Shown here: positions 34,103-43,370 of the stretch, piece after piece | How positions within the stretch are numbered: position 1 is the stretch's first letter | How the letters are laid out: each line of letters starts with the position of its first letter | From: Azophilus sp965200465 | GTDB lineage: Bacteria; Pseudomonadota; Gammaproteobacteria; Pseudomonadales; Azotimanducaceae | Assembly (NCBI GenBank): GCA_965200465.1 | Contig: OZ241358.1 | Location: 1,922,001 to 1,986,000 of the forward strand | Direction: 5' to 3' | Length of the DNA stretch: 64,000 nucleotides | The notes under the pieces: generated by a model | The model's database searches: none | What the model saw: the letters and a program-made list of their open reading frames with translations, nothing else | What the model was told of the DNA's origin: nothing | Made by a program: the position numbers and the translations under genes

Positions 34103-35083
34103 TCAACCATGCTTGGGGAGGACGCTCCACTCCTTGGCGTCCATCAACTGCATGGCGGAGGGGAGTGCGCCCTTGCCCTCCAAGTGATCGTCAATTTTTT
34201 CCTCCAGCGAACGGAGCTGGAGCGAGTGCATCGGCCGCATTGCGCAAAAGACGGGCAAGCGCTTGGCGATGGCCTGGACGATGCGAAAGTGGTTCGCGGC
34301 CCGCCCCATGCCGGCTAGGTACTGCTTGCGGTAGGTGTATTCGCTCAGCCACAGAAAAGCGTCTTTGCGGGTGGTCGCCCTAAGATCGACGTCGCTGCGG
34401 TCATCGGCCAACAACACAAAACAAGCCCGCAAGGTGCGCAGGGAGGCGTGGAACTCATCTATGGGCGTCAGGTACTTGTCCATGCCCTCCAGCACTCGCG
34501 CCCCCGCCCGCGGCCACCAAGCCAACTGGCTCAACGCATCCGCCCATAGCCGCACACTGGGAAACGCCGGCAGCAGCGTGGGACGGCCGGCGTCCAAGAC
34601 CACCCCGGAGACGTCGTCAGCCATCATGGGGTAGCCGCGCTTGACCATCGCCGCAAGCAGCGAGGACTTGCCGGCGCCGGACCGGCCTAGAAAGAGCACC
34701 GCGCCGGTTTGCGTCTCCACGGCGCTGGCGTGCAGGGTCGCCACGCCGCGCTGCTGCAGCAGGGCGCCAAGCACCGAACCCGTGAGATACACGCCGATGT
34801 CATGGTCGCTGCCGCCGCGCCGTTCCACCAGAACGTCCTTGCCGTCCGCAACCAAGTACCGAGCCACGCCGTCGATGCTCAACAAAAACCGTCCGGACAT
34901 CGTTTCCCACAGCTGGCGCTTGTCAACTGGGGCGGGAAGCGAAGCGGGCACGGCGCCGAAGCGAATCACCACATCCGGTTCGCCCTCCAAGCCCTCGGGC
35001 AAGCGGATGAACGGCAGGGCGACGGCGGAGCGCAGCCGCAAACCGTAGGCGGTGTAGTCCGCCAACGGCCAGCTCATGGGCAA
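34103..35083 (-). CDS. HPr-kinase/phosphorylase-like protein
   Basis: Protein of 326 aa with an HprK-type P-loop L-G-R-S-G-A-G-K-S-S at 132-141, preceded by T-L-H-A-S-A-V and followed by M-A-D-D-V (154-158), the acidic metal site. HprK-like stand-alone kinases occur with PEP-CTERM/exosortase systems and in lasso-peptide clusters, where they phosphorylate the C-terminal serine of the precursor. No ptsH/HPr gene is nearby, so a classical carbon-control role is unlikely. It follows relA by 21 bases in the same direction, probably by chance or as a distal operon gene. Confidence 0.75.
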   Translation of the reverse strand: MPMSWPLADYTAYGLRLRSAVALPFIRLPEGLEGEPDVVIRFGAVPASLPAPVDKRQLWETMSGRFLLSIDGVARYLVADGKDVLVERRGGSDHDIGVYLTGSVLGALLQQRGVATLHASAVETQTGAVLFLGRSGAGKSSLLAAMVKRGYPMMADDVSGVVLDAGRPTLLPAFPSVRLWADALSQLAWWPRAGARVLEGMDKYLTPIDEFHASLRTLRACFVLLADDRSDVDLRATTRKDAFLWLSEYTYRKQYLAGMGRAANHFRIVQAIAKRLPVFCAMRPMHSLQLRSLEEKIDDHLEGKGALPSAMQLMDAKEWSVLPKHG

Positions 35084-35104
35084 TTTGCTGTTGCAGCCAT
35101 CCGC

Positions 35105-37063
35105 CTAGTTTACTCGACGAGCTTGCCGCACCCCCTGCACTTGGCGCAGATGGTGCAGAATTCGCGCCAGCTCACTTAATGAGCTCAGCTCCAGCTCCAG
35201 CTCCACCCAAGCGGCCCCGCTCGGGGCGTCCAGACCTGCCGAATTGGACAACATGGACAACCCAAAACGGCTCAAGACCAAGGTGAGGTCGCGCAGCAGG
35301 CCTTCCCGGTCCTTGGCCTCTATGCGCAGCCGATGCCGCTCCCCGGCCGGCGCCAGGTCCGCAAACAGACCGGCCTGCTGCGCGGCGCCTTGGCGCTGCA
35401 AGTGGCGGCGCAACGCCTCAATTCCGTCAAGCTCGCCGATGCCAATGGCGAGCAGGAAGCGCTCAACGCTCTCATAGCCGCAATCCGCGGCCAGGAAGGT
35501 CAATCCCGCTTCGTTCGGCGGCGGCAAGTCCAGGCTGTCGATCATGCCCAACAGCAGCGCTTGGCCGGCGGCGGCGTTTTCATGCAGCCCCCGCTCCAGA
35601 AACCAAGTGCGGATTTTGCTTCTCGCCCGAGCCGTGTACACATAGCCGAGTTGCGGGTCCAGCCAAGCCCTTTGCGGCTTGGCGGCGGCGTCGGTCAGCA
35701 CCCTGACCCGTTGCCCGGACTGCAGCGGCCGGTCCAGGGGCGCCAACCGGCCGTCCACTTCGGCGCCAACGCATTGATGGCCCACCTCCGTATGCACCCG
35801 ATAGGCGAAGTCCACCGCCGTGGCGCCAGCCGCCAAGTCCACGACCTGGCCGTCCGGCGTATGCACGAAAACGCGCCGCTCCCGAGCGCGGCCGAACAAA
35901 ACGTCGGCCAAGCCCACGCCCTCCCGGTCGTGGGCCTCAATCGCCCGCCGCAGCCAAGCCACCTTGCTTGCATAATAGTCGTCCTCGTCGGCCAAGCCCT
36001 TGTAGGACCAATGGGCGCAGACGCCAAGCTCCGCCTCCCGGTGCATTTCCACCGTGCGGATCTGCACTTCAAAGGGACGGCCGTCGGCGGCCAGCACGGC
36101 GGTGTGGATGGATCTGTAGCCGTTGTCCTTGGGCGTGGCGATGTAGTCGTCGAACTCCTGGGGAACGTACCGCCACAGGGCGTGAACCAAACCCAAGGCC
36201 GCATAGCATTCCGCCACGCCGTCAACGATCACCCGCACCGCCTGCAGGTCGTAAACCTCATCAAAGGGAATGTGCTTGGCCCGCATCTTCCGCCAGATGC
36301 TGTAGATGTGCTTGGCCCGCCCCTGAATGTCCGCCTTGAGGCCATGACGTTCAAAACAGCGCCGCAGTTCCCCCACCAAGCGGCTGACCCGTTGCTCCCG
36401 CTCCGCTCGGCGCCCGTCCAGCTGCCCAGCGATGTCCTGGTAGGCGTCCGGCTCCAGATAGCGCAGCGAGAGGTCCTCAAGCTCCCATTTCAGTTGCCAG
36501 ATGCCCAGCCGGTCCGCCAAGGGCACGAACACGGTCATGGCCTCCGTGGCGATGCGGGCTTTGCGCTCCTCGGAACTGTCCTTGGCGCGCCTTAAGGCCA
36601 CCACCCGCTCCGCGAGCTTCAACGCGGCCACTCGGCCGTCGTCAATGACGGCGACCAACATGCGGCGGATGTTGGCGGTTTGGTCCTTGGCTTCGCTGGC
36701 CAGCATGCGCGAACTGGTGAGGTCGAGCACATTGCTGTCGGCCATGCGGTTGACCGAAGCCGCCAACTTGGCCGCCGCATCGCCGATGAGCGGCGTCAAG
36801 GCTTGCCGGTCCAAGCCTCCATGACGGGCCGGGCGGCAAAACAACGCCGCTATGACGGAAGTGGTGTCCATCTCCATGCCGGCGATCAGGGAGGCGAGTT
36901 CGACGCCGGTTTCAAGATGGACGGGCGGAAAGCCCTCAGCGAGCTTGCGAGCGGCCGCCAACACCTCCTCTCCATCAAGCCCCGGATGGCGGCCGCCAAG
37001 CCCGTACGCCCACTTTTCGACGGCGGCGCCATCCCCGGCGGCGGCAAGCCTCGGCTTGGCCAT
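35105..37063 (-). CDS. relA: GTP pyrophosphokinase RelA
   Basis: Stringent-response (p)ppGpp synthetase of 652 aa. The hydrolase region lacks the catalytic HD motif (A-L-F-C-R-P-A-R-H-G-G), as in monofunctional RelA. The synthetase domain has D-D-Y-I-A-T-P-K-D-N-G-Y-R-S-I-H-T and E-V-Q-I-R-T. A TGS domain follows (V-F-V-H-T-P-D-G) and a C-terminal ACT domain (D-R-E-G-L-L-R-D-L). It is somewhat shorter than E. coli RelA. Start M-A-K-P-R lies five bases after the recO stop, so it is in the recO operon. Confidence 0.9.
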   Translation of the reverse strand: MAKPRLAAAGDGAAVEKWAYGLGGRHPGLDGEEVLAAARKLAEGFPPVHLETGVELASLIAGMEMDTTSVIAALFCRPARHGGLDRQALTPLIGDAAAKLAASVNRMADSNVLDLTSSRMLASEAKDQTANIRRMLVAVIDDGRVAALKLAERVVALRRAKDSSEERKARIATEAMTVFVPLADRLGIWQLKWELEDLSLRYLEPDAYQDIAGQLDGRRAEREQRVSRLVGELRRCFERHGLKADIQGRAKHIYSIWRKMRAKHIPFDEVYDLQAVRVIVDGVAECYAALGLVHALWRYVPQEFDDYIATPKDNGYRSIHTAVLAADGRPFEVQIRTVEMHREAELGVCAHWSYKGLADEDDYYASKVAWLRRAIEAHDREGVGLADVLFGRARERRVFVHTPDGQVVDLAAGATAVDFAYRVHTEVGHQCVGAEVDGRLAPLDRPLQSGQRVRVLTDAAAKPQRAWLDPQLGYVYTARARSKIRTWFLERGLHENAAAGQALLLGMIDSLDLPPPNEAGLTFLAADCGYESVERFLLAIGIGELDGIEALRRHLQRQGAAQQAGLFADLAPAGERHRLRIEAKDREGLLRDLTLVLSRFGLSMLSNSAGLDAPSGAAWVELELELSSLSELARILHHLRQVQGVRQARRVN

Positions 37064-37067
37064 GTCC

Positions 37068-37847
37068 CTACGACCGCCCGTTGCGATTGAACGACTGGGG
37101 CGAATCAACGACCGGAGCCTCGGACTGCCCGGCGGCGCCGACGGCCGCAGATGGCCCTTGCCGGCGATACAGCTGACGGCTCAGCAGGGGCGCCGGGCCT
37201 AGGTGAGCGGCAAGCAGGGCGCGAAATATCGACTTGGCGGCGCGGCGCGTTTCCGCCCCATCGAAGCGCTCTTCGGCGATGGCGAGCAGCGCCTCTCCCG
37301 AATAGCCCTGTTCGGCGGCGGCGCGGACGAAGCCGGATTCCGGCAGCAGTTCGTAGCGGGCGGCCGGCTCCAACGCGGCGCCGGCGCCGGCGTCCCGGCT
37401 GAAATCCAAGCCGTAGCCGAGCTCCTCAAGCAGCAACTTCTCGAAGCGGCGCAGGCAGCACTCCACCTCCGTTGCGCCGTTGGCCGCGCCTAGACGCTCA
37501 AGCGCCCAAGCCACGCCGTCAAAGAGCCGGGGCGCCGGCGCCCACTCCTTGGTCAGGCGCATGACCAGCTCCGCCACATAGGAGGCCAAAGCCACGCCGT
37601 TGCCGGTGAACCAGCGGCTTTCCACCAGTTCAAAACGGTGCAGGGACGCCAAGGCGCCGCGGCCGGAGCAGTTCAGCAGCCCTTGATGAAATGGCTGGAG
37701 GCTGTGCCCGCGGCGGCGCCCGCGCACGCCCTTGGCGACGGCGGCGATGCGGCCGTGGCGGGCGGTCAGGAACTGCACGATCAGGCTGGTTTCCCGGTAG
37801 GCCCGAGTGTGCAGCACGATGGCGGACTCGTCCTGAATGCGGTTCAT
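37068..37847 (-). CDS. recO: DNA repair protein RecO
   Basis: Recombination mediator of 259 aa that loads RecA onto SSB-coated DNA with RecR. It shows the RecO N-terminal OB-fold start, D-E-S-A-I-V-L-H-T-R-A-Y-R-E-T-S-L-I-V, and a helical C-terminal half. Gene order rnc-era-recO supports the call. The start at 37847 was selected by family length; upstream in-frame codons would add 45 non-homologous residues. Confidence 0.93.
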   Translation of the reverse strand: MNRIQDESAIVLHTRAYRETSLIVQFLTARHGRIAAVAKGVRGRRRGHSLQPFHQGLLNCSGRGALASLHRFELVESRWFTGNGVALASYVAELVMRLTKEWAPAPRLFDGVAWALERLGAANGATEVECCLRRFEKLLLEELGYGLDFSRDAGAGAALEPAARYELLPESGFVRAAAEQGYSGEALLAIAEERFDGAETRRAAKSIFRALLAAHLGPAPLLSRQLYRRQGPSAAVGAAGQSEAPVVDSPQSFNRNGRS

Positions 37848-37903
37848 GGCCCTATCCGCGTCCGGCGCACCGCCGAGGGCCGTCCCTTCGCCTAGGGGCG
37901 GGC

Positions 37904-38806
37904 CTAAAGCCTGGAGACGCCATAGCCCATGTCCGAAACAGCGGCCGGATTGTTCGACCAGCCGGAGCGCACCTTCACCCAAAGCCGCAGCATGACTCGC
38001 CGGCCCAGGATCTTCTCCATGTCCAGCCGGGCCTCCTGGGCAATGGACTTGAGCTTGTTGCCTCCCTTGCCTATGACGATGCGCTTCTGCCCGGTGCGTT
38101 CGACGACGATTTGCGCCTGCACATCGACTCGTTCGGACGCCGACTCGAACGCCTCAACCACCACCGCTAGGCGATGCGGCAGTTCATCGCCGAGCCGCCG
38201 CGTGAGCTTCTCCCGGATGATCTCGGCGCTGAGGAAGCGTTCGCTCTGATCGGTCAGCTGGTCCGCGGGAAAAAGATGCGGCCCCAGCGGCAGGCGTTCG
38301 AACACCAGGCGGCGAAACGCCTCCACCCCCTCGCCCCGCAACGCCGACACCGGCAGGATTTCCGCAAACAGGCCGGTTGCGCCCAAGCGCTCCATGGCCG
38401 GCAGCAGACGGGGCTTGTCGCTCAACAGATCGATCTTGTTGAGCAGCGCAAAGGCCGGCTTGCCGGTGTGCTCGACTTCCCGCAGGACCAAGGCGTCGCC
38501 ATCCGTCAGCCGGTCCCGGTCCAGCACCGCGACCACCAGATCCACCTCCGCCAGCGCCGCCTTGGCGCTGCCCAGCATGCTGCGGTTGATGGCCCGCCGA
38601 ACGCCGCGGTGAATGCCCGGCGTATCGACGTAGATCGCTTGATTCAGGCCCTCCGTGTCAATGCCGAGCAGGTTGCGCCTCGTGGTCTGCGGCTTTCTCG
38701 AAGTGATGCTGATCTTTTGCCCCAAGGCCCGGTTGAGCAGCGTGGACTTGCCGACATTGGGCCGACCGGCGATGGCCACATGGCCGCAACGCTCAACCCC
38801 GCTCAT
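37904..38806 (-). CDS. era: GTPase Era
   Basis: Essential 30S-assembly GTPase of 300 aa. The G1 loop G-R-P-N-V-G-K-S-T is near residues 14-22, G3 D-T-P-G-I-H follows, and N-K-I-D-L is G4. The C-terminal KH domain carries V-I-G-K-G-G-N-K-L-K. The start M-S-G-V-E-R overlaps the end of rnc by 14 bases. Confidence 0.97.
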   Translation of the reverse strand: MSGVERCGHVAIAGRPNVGKSTLLNRALGQKISITSRKPQTTRRNLLGIDTEGLNQAIYVDTPGIHRGVRRAINRSMLGSAKAALAEVDLVVAVLDRDRLTDGDALVLREVEHTGKPAFALLNKIDLLSDKPRLLPAMERLGATGLFAEILPVSALRGEGVEAFRRLVFERLPLGPHLFPADQLTDQSERFLSAEIIREKLTRRLGDELPHRLAVVVEAFESASERVDVQAQIVVERTGQKRIVIGKGGNKLKSIAQEARLDMEKILGRRVMLRLWVKVRSGWSNNPAAVSDMGYGVSRL

Positions 38807-39515
38807 CGTCCGCTTCGACCTGGCTGAGCACCGCCGCCGCCGCCTGCATTTCCGCCTCCTTGCGGCTGGCGCCCCGCGCTTGGGCCTTAAGCCCCAGCTG
38901 GGCGACCTCGCAGCAAATGGTGAAGCAGGGCCGATGGCGCGGCCCAACTTGCTCGACGATGCGGTACTCCGGCAAGTCAACCGCCCGCGCTTGGGCGAAC
39001 TCCTGGAGCGCCGTCTTGGCGTCCTTGGCGACGGCCGGGCCGGCAAGGCGATCAGCCAAGAGGCGCAGCGCCAAGGCGCGCGCCGCCTCAATGCCGCCAT
39101 CCTCATGCACGGCGCCCACCACCGCCTCCAGGGCGTCCGCCACGATGGAGGCGCGGCGTCCCCCGCCGCTGCGCATTTCGCCAACGCCGAGGGCTAAGTG
39201 CACACCGAGGTCGAGGGAGCGGGCAACCTCCGCCAAGGTCGCCTGCTTGACCAAGGCGGCGCGCCGCAGCGTCAAGACGCTCTCCGGCGCCGCCGCCAAG
39301 TCTTGGTGCAGGTGCGCCGCAATGACGTAGCCGAGCACCGCATCGCCGAGATACTCCAAGCGTTCGTTGTTGCGCCGAGCCGACGCGCTCTTGTGGGTCA
39401 GCGCCCGCAGCAGCAGGTCGACGTCGGCGAACCTGTAGCCGAGCTTGTGCTGCAGGGCATCCAAGCGCCGCTGGTGCGCCTCTTCCCCGGCCGGCGCTTG
39501 CCCTAGCTCAGCCAT
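38793..39515 (-). CDS. rnc: Ribonuclease III
   Basis: Double-strand-specific RNase of 240 aa that processes rRNA and mRNA. The catalytic signature N-E-R-L-E-Y-L-G-D-A-V-L is at about 49-60; the second acidic site is D-A-L-E-A-V-V-G-A. A double-stranded-RNA-binding domain ends the protein (A-K-T-A-L-Q-E-F ... A-S-R-K-E-A-E-M). It overlaps lepB by 13 bases and era by 14 bases. Confidence 0.97.
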   Translation of the reverse strand: MAELGQAPAGEEAHQRRLDALQHKLGYRFADVDLLLRALTHKSASARRNNERLEYLGDAVLGYVIAAHLHQDLAAAPESVLTLRRAALVKQATLAEVARSLDLGVHLALGVGEMRSGGGRRASIVADALEAVVGAVHEDGGIEAARALALRLLADRLAGPAVAKDAKTALQEFAQARAVDLPEYRIVEQVGPRHRPCFTICCEVAQLGLKAQARGASRKEAEMQAAAAVLSQVEADDERG

Positions 39516-40288
39516 CCGTTGCGCGCGAAGGTGGGCAGGTGGAAACCCGGGGCCTTATGCACCCATATGGCCACCGCCTTGCCGACGATCTTGTCCTCGG
39601 AGACGAACTTCCAGCGGCGGCTGTCGTCGCTGCGGTCGCGGTTGTCCCCCATGACGAAGTAGCCGTTCTCCGGCACCACCCACTCGCCGTTGCGGTCTTC
39701 AACGGGATAGCGATAGGTTGGGTGGCTGACGTCGTCCAAGGTCTCCAAGTATTCGCGCACCGGCACAACCGCGCCGCCGATCTGATCCTCAAATTCGCGC
39801 ACGAAGTCGTAGGCGGCCCTTGCGCCGTTGATGTAGAGCGCCTTATCGACGTAGCGAATGTGATCTCCCGGCAGGCCGATGACCCGCTTGATGAAGTAGC
39901 GGGAATCATGGGGCGGAATGAACACCATGATGTCCCCCCGCTGCGGGGCGCCGACTTCAAGAACCTTGGTGCCCAGCACCGGCAGGCGCATGCCGTAGGC
40001 GTATTTGTTCACCAGAATGAAGTCCCCAACCTCCAAGGTCGGCACCATGGATTCGGAGGGAATCTGATAGGGCTCGGCGAGAAAGCTGCGCAGCGCCAGG
40101 ACCAGCAGCAGCACCGGGAAGAAGGAGCGGGCGTACTCGACCAGGACCGGCTCCCGCACCGGCTGGTCCTCGCCCCTGGCGGCATGCGCCTCCAAACGGC
40201 GCGCCTTGAAGAACAGGGCGTCGGCCAACCAAACGACGCCGCTTATCAGCACCGCCCAAGTCAGCACCAAGGGAAAGTCTATGTCCAT
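39503..40288 (-). CDS. lepB: Signal peptidase I
   Basis: Membrane-bound leader peptidase of 261 aa. Two N-terminal transmembrane segments precede the periplasmic catalytic domain. The nucleophile Ser80 lies in I-P-S-E-S-M-V-P-T-L and the general base Lys134 in F-I-K-R-V-I-G-L-P-G-D. The C-terminal box G-D-N-R-D-R-S-D-D-S-R is intact. It removes signal peptides from exported proteins such as the TonB receptors in this window. Confidence 0.97.
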   Translation of the reverse strand: MDIDFPLVLTWAVLISGVVWLADALFFKARRLEAHAARGEDQPVREPVLVEYARSFFPVLLLVLALRSFLAEPYQIPSESMVPTLEVGDFILVNKYAYGMRLPVLGTKVLEVGAPQRGDIMVFIPPHDSRYFIKRVIGLPGDHIRYVDKALYINGARAAYDFVREFEDQIGGAVVPVREYLETLDDVSHPTYRYPVEDRNGEWVVPENGYFVMGDNRDRSDDSRRWKFVSEDKIVGKAVAIWVHKAPGFHLPTFARNGWLS

Positions 40289-40469
40289 CGCAAACGCCCC
40301 TGCGCCCGGAGCGGGCCGCTCCGCAAAAATGCGATCATCCTTTTGCTCCCTTGGCCCTTTGCACAGACGCCCTCCCGCGGCGCCACTTGCAGCAAACTAG
40401 GCATGACTGCACGGAGCGCCATATTAGCCTGCATGTTCGCCTAAGCCGCGCCGAGGCTCATCGAGCCGC

Positions 40470-42266
40470 TTAACGGTCCATCTTCAAGGCGGCGAGAAAT
40501 GCCTCCTGGGGAATCTCCACCCGGCCTAGCTGCTTCATGCGCTTCTTGCCGGCCTTTTGCTTCTCCAAGAGCTTCTTCTTGCGCGTGACGTCGCCGCCGT
40601 AGCATTTGGCGGTGACGTTCTTGCGCAGCGCCTTGACGGTTTCGCGGGCGACGACGCGCCCGCCTACGGCCGCTTGGATGGCGACGTCAAAAAGCTGCCT
40701 TGGAATCAATTCCCGCATTTTTCCAGCCAATTGACGGCCTTGGCGCTGGGCGTGGCCGCGATGAGTGATGCTCGCCAAGGCGTCCACCCGCTCGCCGTTG
40801 ATCAGCACGTCGAGCTTCACCAAATCCGCCGCTTGAAACCGAGCAAAGCCGTAGTCCAGCGAGGCGAAGCCGCGGCTGGCGGACTTGAGCTTATCAAAAA
40901 AGTCCATCACAACTTCATTCATGGGCAATTCCCAAGACATGGAGACTTGGCCTGAAGAGAACTGCATGGCCTTCTGCACACCCCGCCGCTCCACGCACAG
41001 GCCGATGACGTTGCCGACGAATTCCTCCGGCGTCAGGATGGTGGCGGCGGCGATGGGTTCGCGTATCTCCGCGCACTGGGCCGGCAGGCGGGAGGGGTTG
41101 TCCACCCGCAGGACGGCGCCGTCCGGGAGCACAACTTCGTAAACCACCGTCGGCGCGGAGGTGATCAGATTAAGGCCATGCTCGCGCTCCAGGCGCTCCT
41201 GCACGATCTCCATGTGCAACAGACCGAGAAAGCCGCAGCGGAACCCAAAGCCCAAGGCGTCCGAGGTTTCCGGCTCGTGAAACAGCGCGGCGTCGTTCAG
41301 GGAGAGCTTGGCCAAGGCGTCGCGGAAATCCTCAAAATGCTGGGAGTCCGCCGGGAACAAGCCGGCGTACACCTGCGGCTTGGCGTCGGCAAAGCCCGGC
41401 AACTGCGGCACGGCGGCGTGGCGGGCCGGAGCGATGGTGTCACCCACCGGCGCGCCTCGTATGTCCTTGATGCCCGCCACGACAAAGCCCACCTCCCCCG
41501 CCTTCAGGCGCTCCCCAACCCGCCTTTTCGGAGTGAAGCAGCCCACCGCATCGACCGTATGAACCTGGCCCGTGGACTTCACGGCGACGCGATCCCCCGG
41601 CGCCACCTGGCCGGCCACCACCCGCACCAGGGAGACGATGCCGAGGTAGTTGTCGAACCAAGAGTCGATGATGAGCGCTTGCAGCGGCCCTTCCGGGTCT
41701 CCCTGCGGCGGCGGGATGCGGCGCACCAAAGCCTCCAGCAACTCCGGCACCCCGGCGCCGGTCTTGGCGCTGACGCGCAGGGCGTCATCGGCCGGCAAGC
41801 CGATGATTTCCTCGATCTCCCGCGCCGCGGCCTCGGGGTCCGCCTGCGGCAAGTCGATCTTGTTCAACACCGGCAGCACCTCCAGCCCCTGTTCGATGGC
41901 CGTATAGCAGTTCGCCACCGATTGCGCCTCCACGCCTTGGGCGGCGTCCACCACCAAGAGGGCGCCTTCGCAAGCCGCTAGGGAGCGAGACACCTCGTAG
42001 CTGAAATCGACATGGCCCGGCGTGTCGATGAAGTTGAGCTGATAGGCCAGTTCGTCGGCGGCCCGATGGTTGAGCGTGACGCACTGCGCCTTGATGGTGA
42101 TGCCGCGCTCGCGCTCCAGATCCATGGAGTCCAGCACTTGCTCCGCCATGTCCCGCTCGCTCAAGCCGCCGCAGTGCTCGATGAGGCGGTCGGATAGGGT
42201 GGATTTGCCGTGGTCGATGTGGGCGATGATCGAGAAGTTGCGGATGTGGTCAATGCTGGCCGGCAT
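40470..42266 (-). CDS. lepA: Elongation factor 4 (LepA)
   Basis: Ribosome-associated GTPase of about 598 aa. G motifs are A-H-I-D-H-G-K-S-T, D-T-P-G-H-V-D-F and N-K-I-D-L-P. It has the EF-G-like domains and the LepA-specific C-terminal domain ending near K-C-Y-G-G-D-V-T-R-K-K-K-L-L-E. ATG 42266 was chosen to fit the family start; ATG 42275 is a close alternative. Order lepA-lepB-rnc-era-recO is conserved in gammaproteobacteria. Confidence 0.96.
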   Translation of the reverse strand: MPASIDHIRNFSIIAHIDHGKSTLSDRLIEHCGGLSERDMAEQVLDSMDLERERGITIKAQCVTLNHRAADELAYQLNFIDTPGHVDFSYEVSRSLAACEGALLVVDAAQGVEAQSVANCYTAIEQGLEVLPVLNKIDLPQADPEAAAREIEEIIGLPADDALRVSAKTGAGVPELLEALVRRIPPPQGDPEGPLQALIIDSWFDNYLGIVSLVRVVAGQVAPGDRVAVKSTGQVHTVDAVGCFTPKRRVGERLKAGEVGFVVAGIKDIRGAPVGDTIAPARHAAVPQLPGFADAKPQVYAGLFPADSQHFEDFRDALAKLSLNDAALFHEPETSDALGFGFRCGFLGLLHMEIVQERLEREHGLNLITSAPTVVYEVVLPDGAVLRVDNPSRLPAQCAEIREPIAAATILTPEEFVGNVIGLCVERRGVQKAMQFSSGQVSMSWELPMNEVVMDFFDKLKSASRGFASLDYGFARFQAADLVKLDVLINGERVDALASITHRGHAQRQGRQLAGKMRELIPRQLFDVAIQAAVGGRVVARETVKALRKNVTAKCYGGDVTRKKKLLEKQKAGKKRMKQLGRVEIPQEAFLAALKMDR

Positions 42267-42316
42267 GGGCGGCATTTTCGCGCAATTCCCCGCCGGCACC
42301 AACAGCGCCGCGCCGA

Positions 42317-42331
42317 CCCCGCTAGGCGGGG
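42317..42331. other. Short GC hairpin upstream of lepA
   Basis: Perfect inverted repeat ccccgc-tag-gcgggg in the lepA to repeat-protein gap. It lacks a following T-run, so termination is uncertain. Confidence 0.3.
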
Positions 42332-42413
42332 CGCACGCACGAGTTGGTTAACGCACGGGCCTCCGGCGACTGACTGGAGTTGCGGCCCCCCGCCGGCGCC
42401 GCCCGGCGGCGGC

Positions 42414-43223
42414 TTAGATGAAGCGCCCCATGCTCAGCAAGGCCGCCATCGCCGCCACTATGGCTCCGCCCTGCAGCCAAGCGACTCGGTAGAGGTCTTC
42501 CTTGGTGGCGAACCCTTTGGGGTCCTCCCTAGTGGGGAAGCCCTTGAGGTCGTCCTTCATGGCGAAGCCCTTGGGGTCATCCCGCGTTGGGAACGCCTTG
42601 AGGTCCTCCTTGGTGGCCAGCCCCTTGAGGTCGTCCTTGATGGCGAAGTCCCTGAGGTCGTCCTTCATGGCGAAGCCCTTGGGATCATCCCGCGTGGGAA
42701 ACGCCCTGAGGTCCTCCTTGGTGGCCAGCCCCTTGAGGTCCTCCTTCATGGCGAAGCCCTTGGGATCATCCCGCGTGGGAAACGCCTTGAGGTCCTCCTT
42801 GGTGGCCAGCCCCTTGAGGTCCTCCTTGGTGGCGAAGTCCCTGAGGTCGTCCTTCATGGCGAAGCCCTTGGGATCATCCCGCGTGGGAAACGCCCTGAGG
42901 TCCTCCTTGGTGGCCAGCCCCTTGAGGTCTTCCTTGGTGGCGAAAACCTTGAGGTCGTCCTTCATGGCGACCCCCTTGAGATCGTCCTTAAGGGCGAAGC
43001 CTTTGAGATCGTCCTTGAGGGCGAAGCCCTTGAGGTCTTCCTTGCGGGCGCAGCCCGCAATCTGCTTCTTGAGGCCGGCGATGCCTTCGTTGAATTCCTT
43101 GCTGGTCACCAGCTCGCCGGTGGCGCCGTTGATGACCTCGGCAATGGCCTCCGCCTGCCGGGTGTTCAGGCCGGCCCGCTCAAACTTCCTGACGGCGGCG
43201 TGGGTGTCTATCGCGAAGGGCAT
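42414..43223 (-). CDS. DUF1640-like membrane coiled-coil protein with nonapeptide repeats
   Basis: Protein of 269 aa. Residues 1-60 (M-P-F-A-I-D-T-H-A-A-V-R-K-F, Q-A-E-A-I-A-E-V-I) match the DUF1640/CCDC90 N-terminus. Residues 63-242 are twenty tandem nine-residue units of form D-L-K-G-F-A-T-K-E with variants. The C-terminus (W-L-Q-G-G-A-I-V-A-A-M-A-A-L-L) is one transmembrane helix. The family normally has a short coiled coil here, so the array is an expansion. It sits between mucD and lepA, an unusual position for this family. Function unknown; perhaps a membrane-anchored scaffold. Confidence 0.75.
   Translation of the reverse strand: MPFAIDTHAAVRKFERAGLNTRQAEAIAEVINGATGELVTSKEFNEGIAGLKKQIAGCARKEDLKGFALKDDLKGFALKDDLKGVAMKDDLKVFATKEDLKGLATKEDLRAFPTRDDPKGFAMKDDLRDFATKEDLKGLATKEDLKAFPTRDDPKGFAMKEDLKGLATKEDLRAFPTRDDPKGFAMKDDLRDFAIKDDLKGLATKEDLKAFPTRDDPKGFAMKDDLKGFPTREDPKGFATKEDLYRVAWLQGGAIVAAMAALLSMGRFI
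42498..43037 (-). repeat. 27-bp tandem repeat array, 20 units
   Basis: 540 bp encoding twenty nonapeptides. Units 5-11 and 12-18 form a seven-unit super-repeat (189 bp) with matching order of variants: G-L-A-T-K-E, A-F-P-T-R-D, G-F-A-M-K-D and R-D-F-A types. This implies unequal crossing-over of blocks. The array is also open on the opposite strand. Confidence 0.9.
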
Positions 43224-43370
43224 TGGGGCGTCCTTGTGCTTGCAGACGGCACATTAAGGGACCTGCGGCCCCTGAGCAAGGCGAAAACGCGCCTTGGGCG
43301 GAATTCGCACGAAGACATCCGCAATTCTCCCCAACCTGATGGCGCGATGATGGCTTGCCGGCCCCGGGCC

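Noticed and set aside
42502..43257. 251-aa plus-strand frame through the 27-bp repeats
   Set aside because: Open because the repeat unit length is a multiple of three; no signal for translation.
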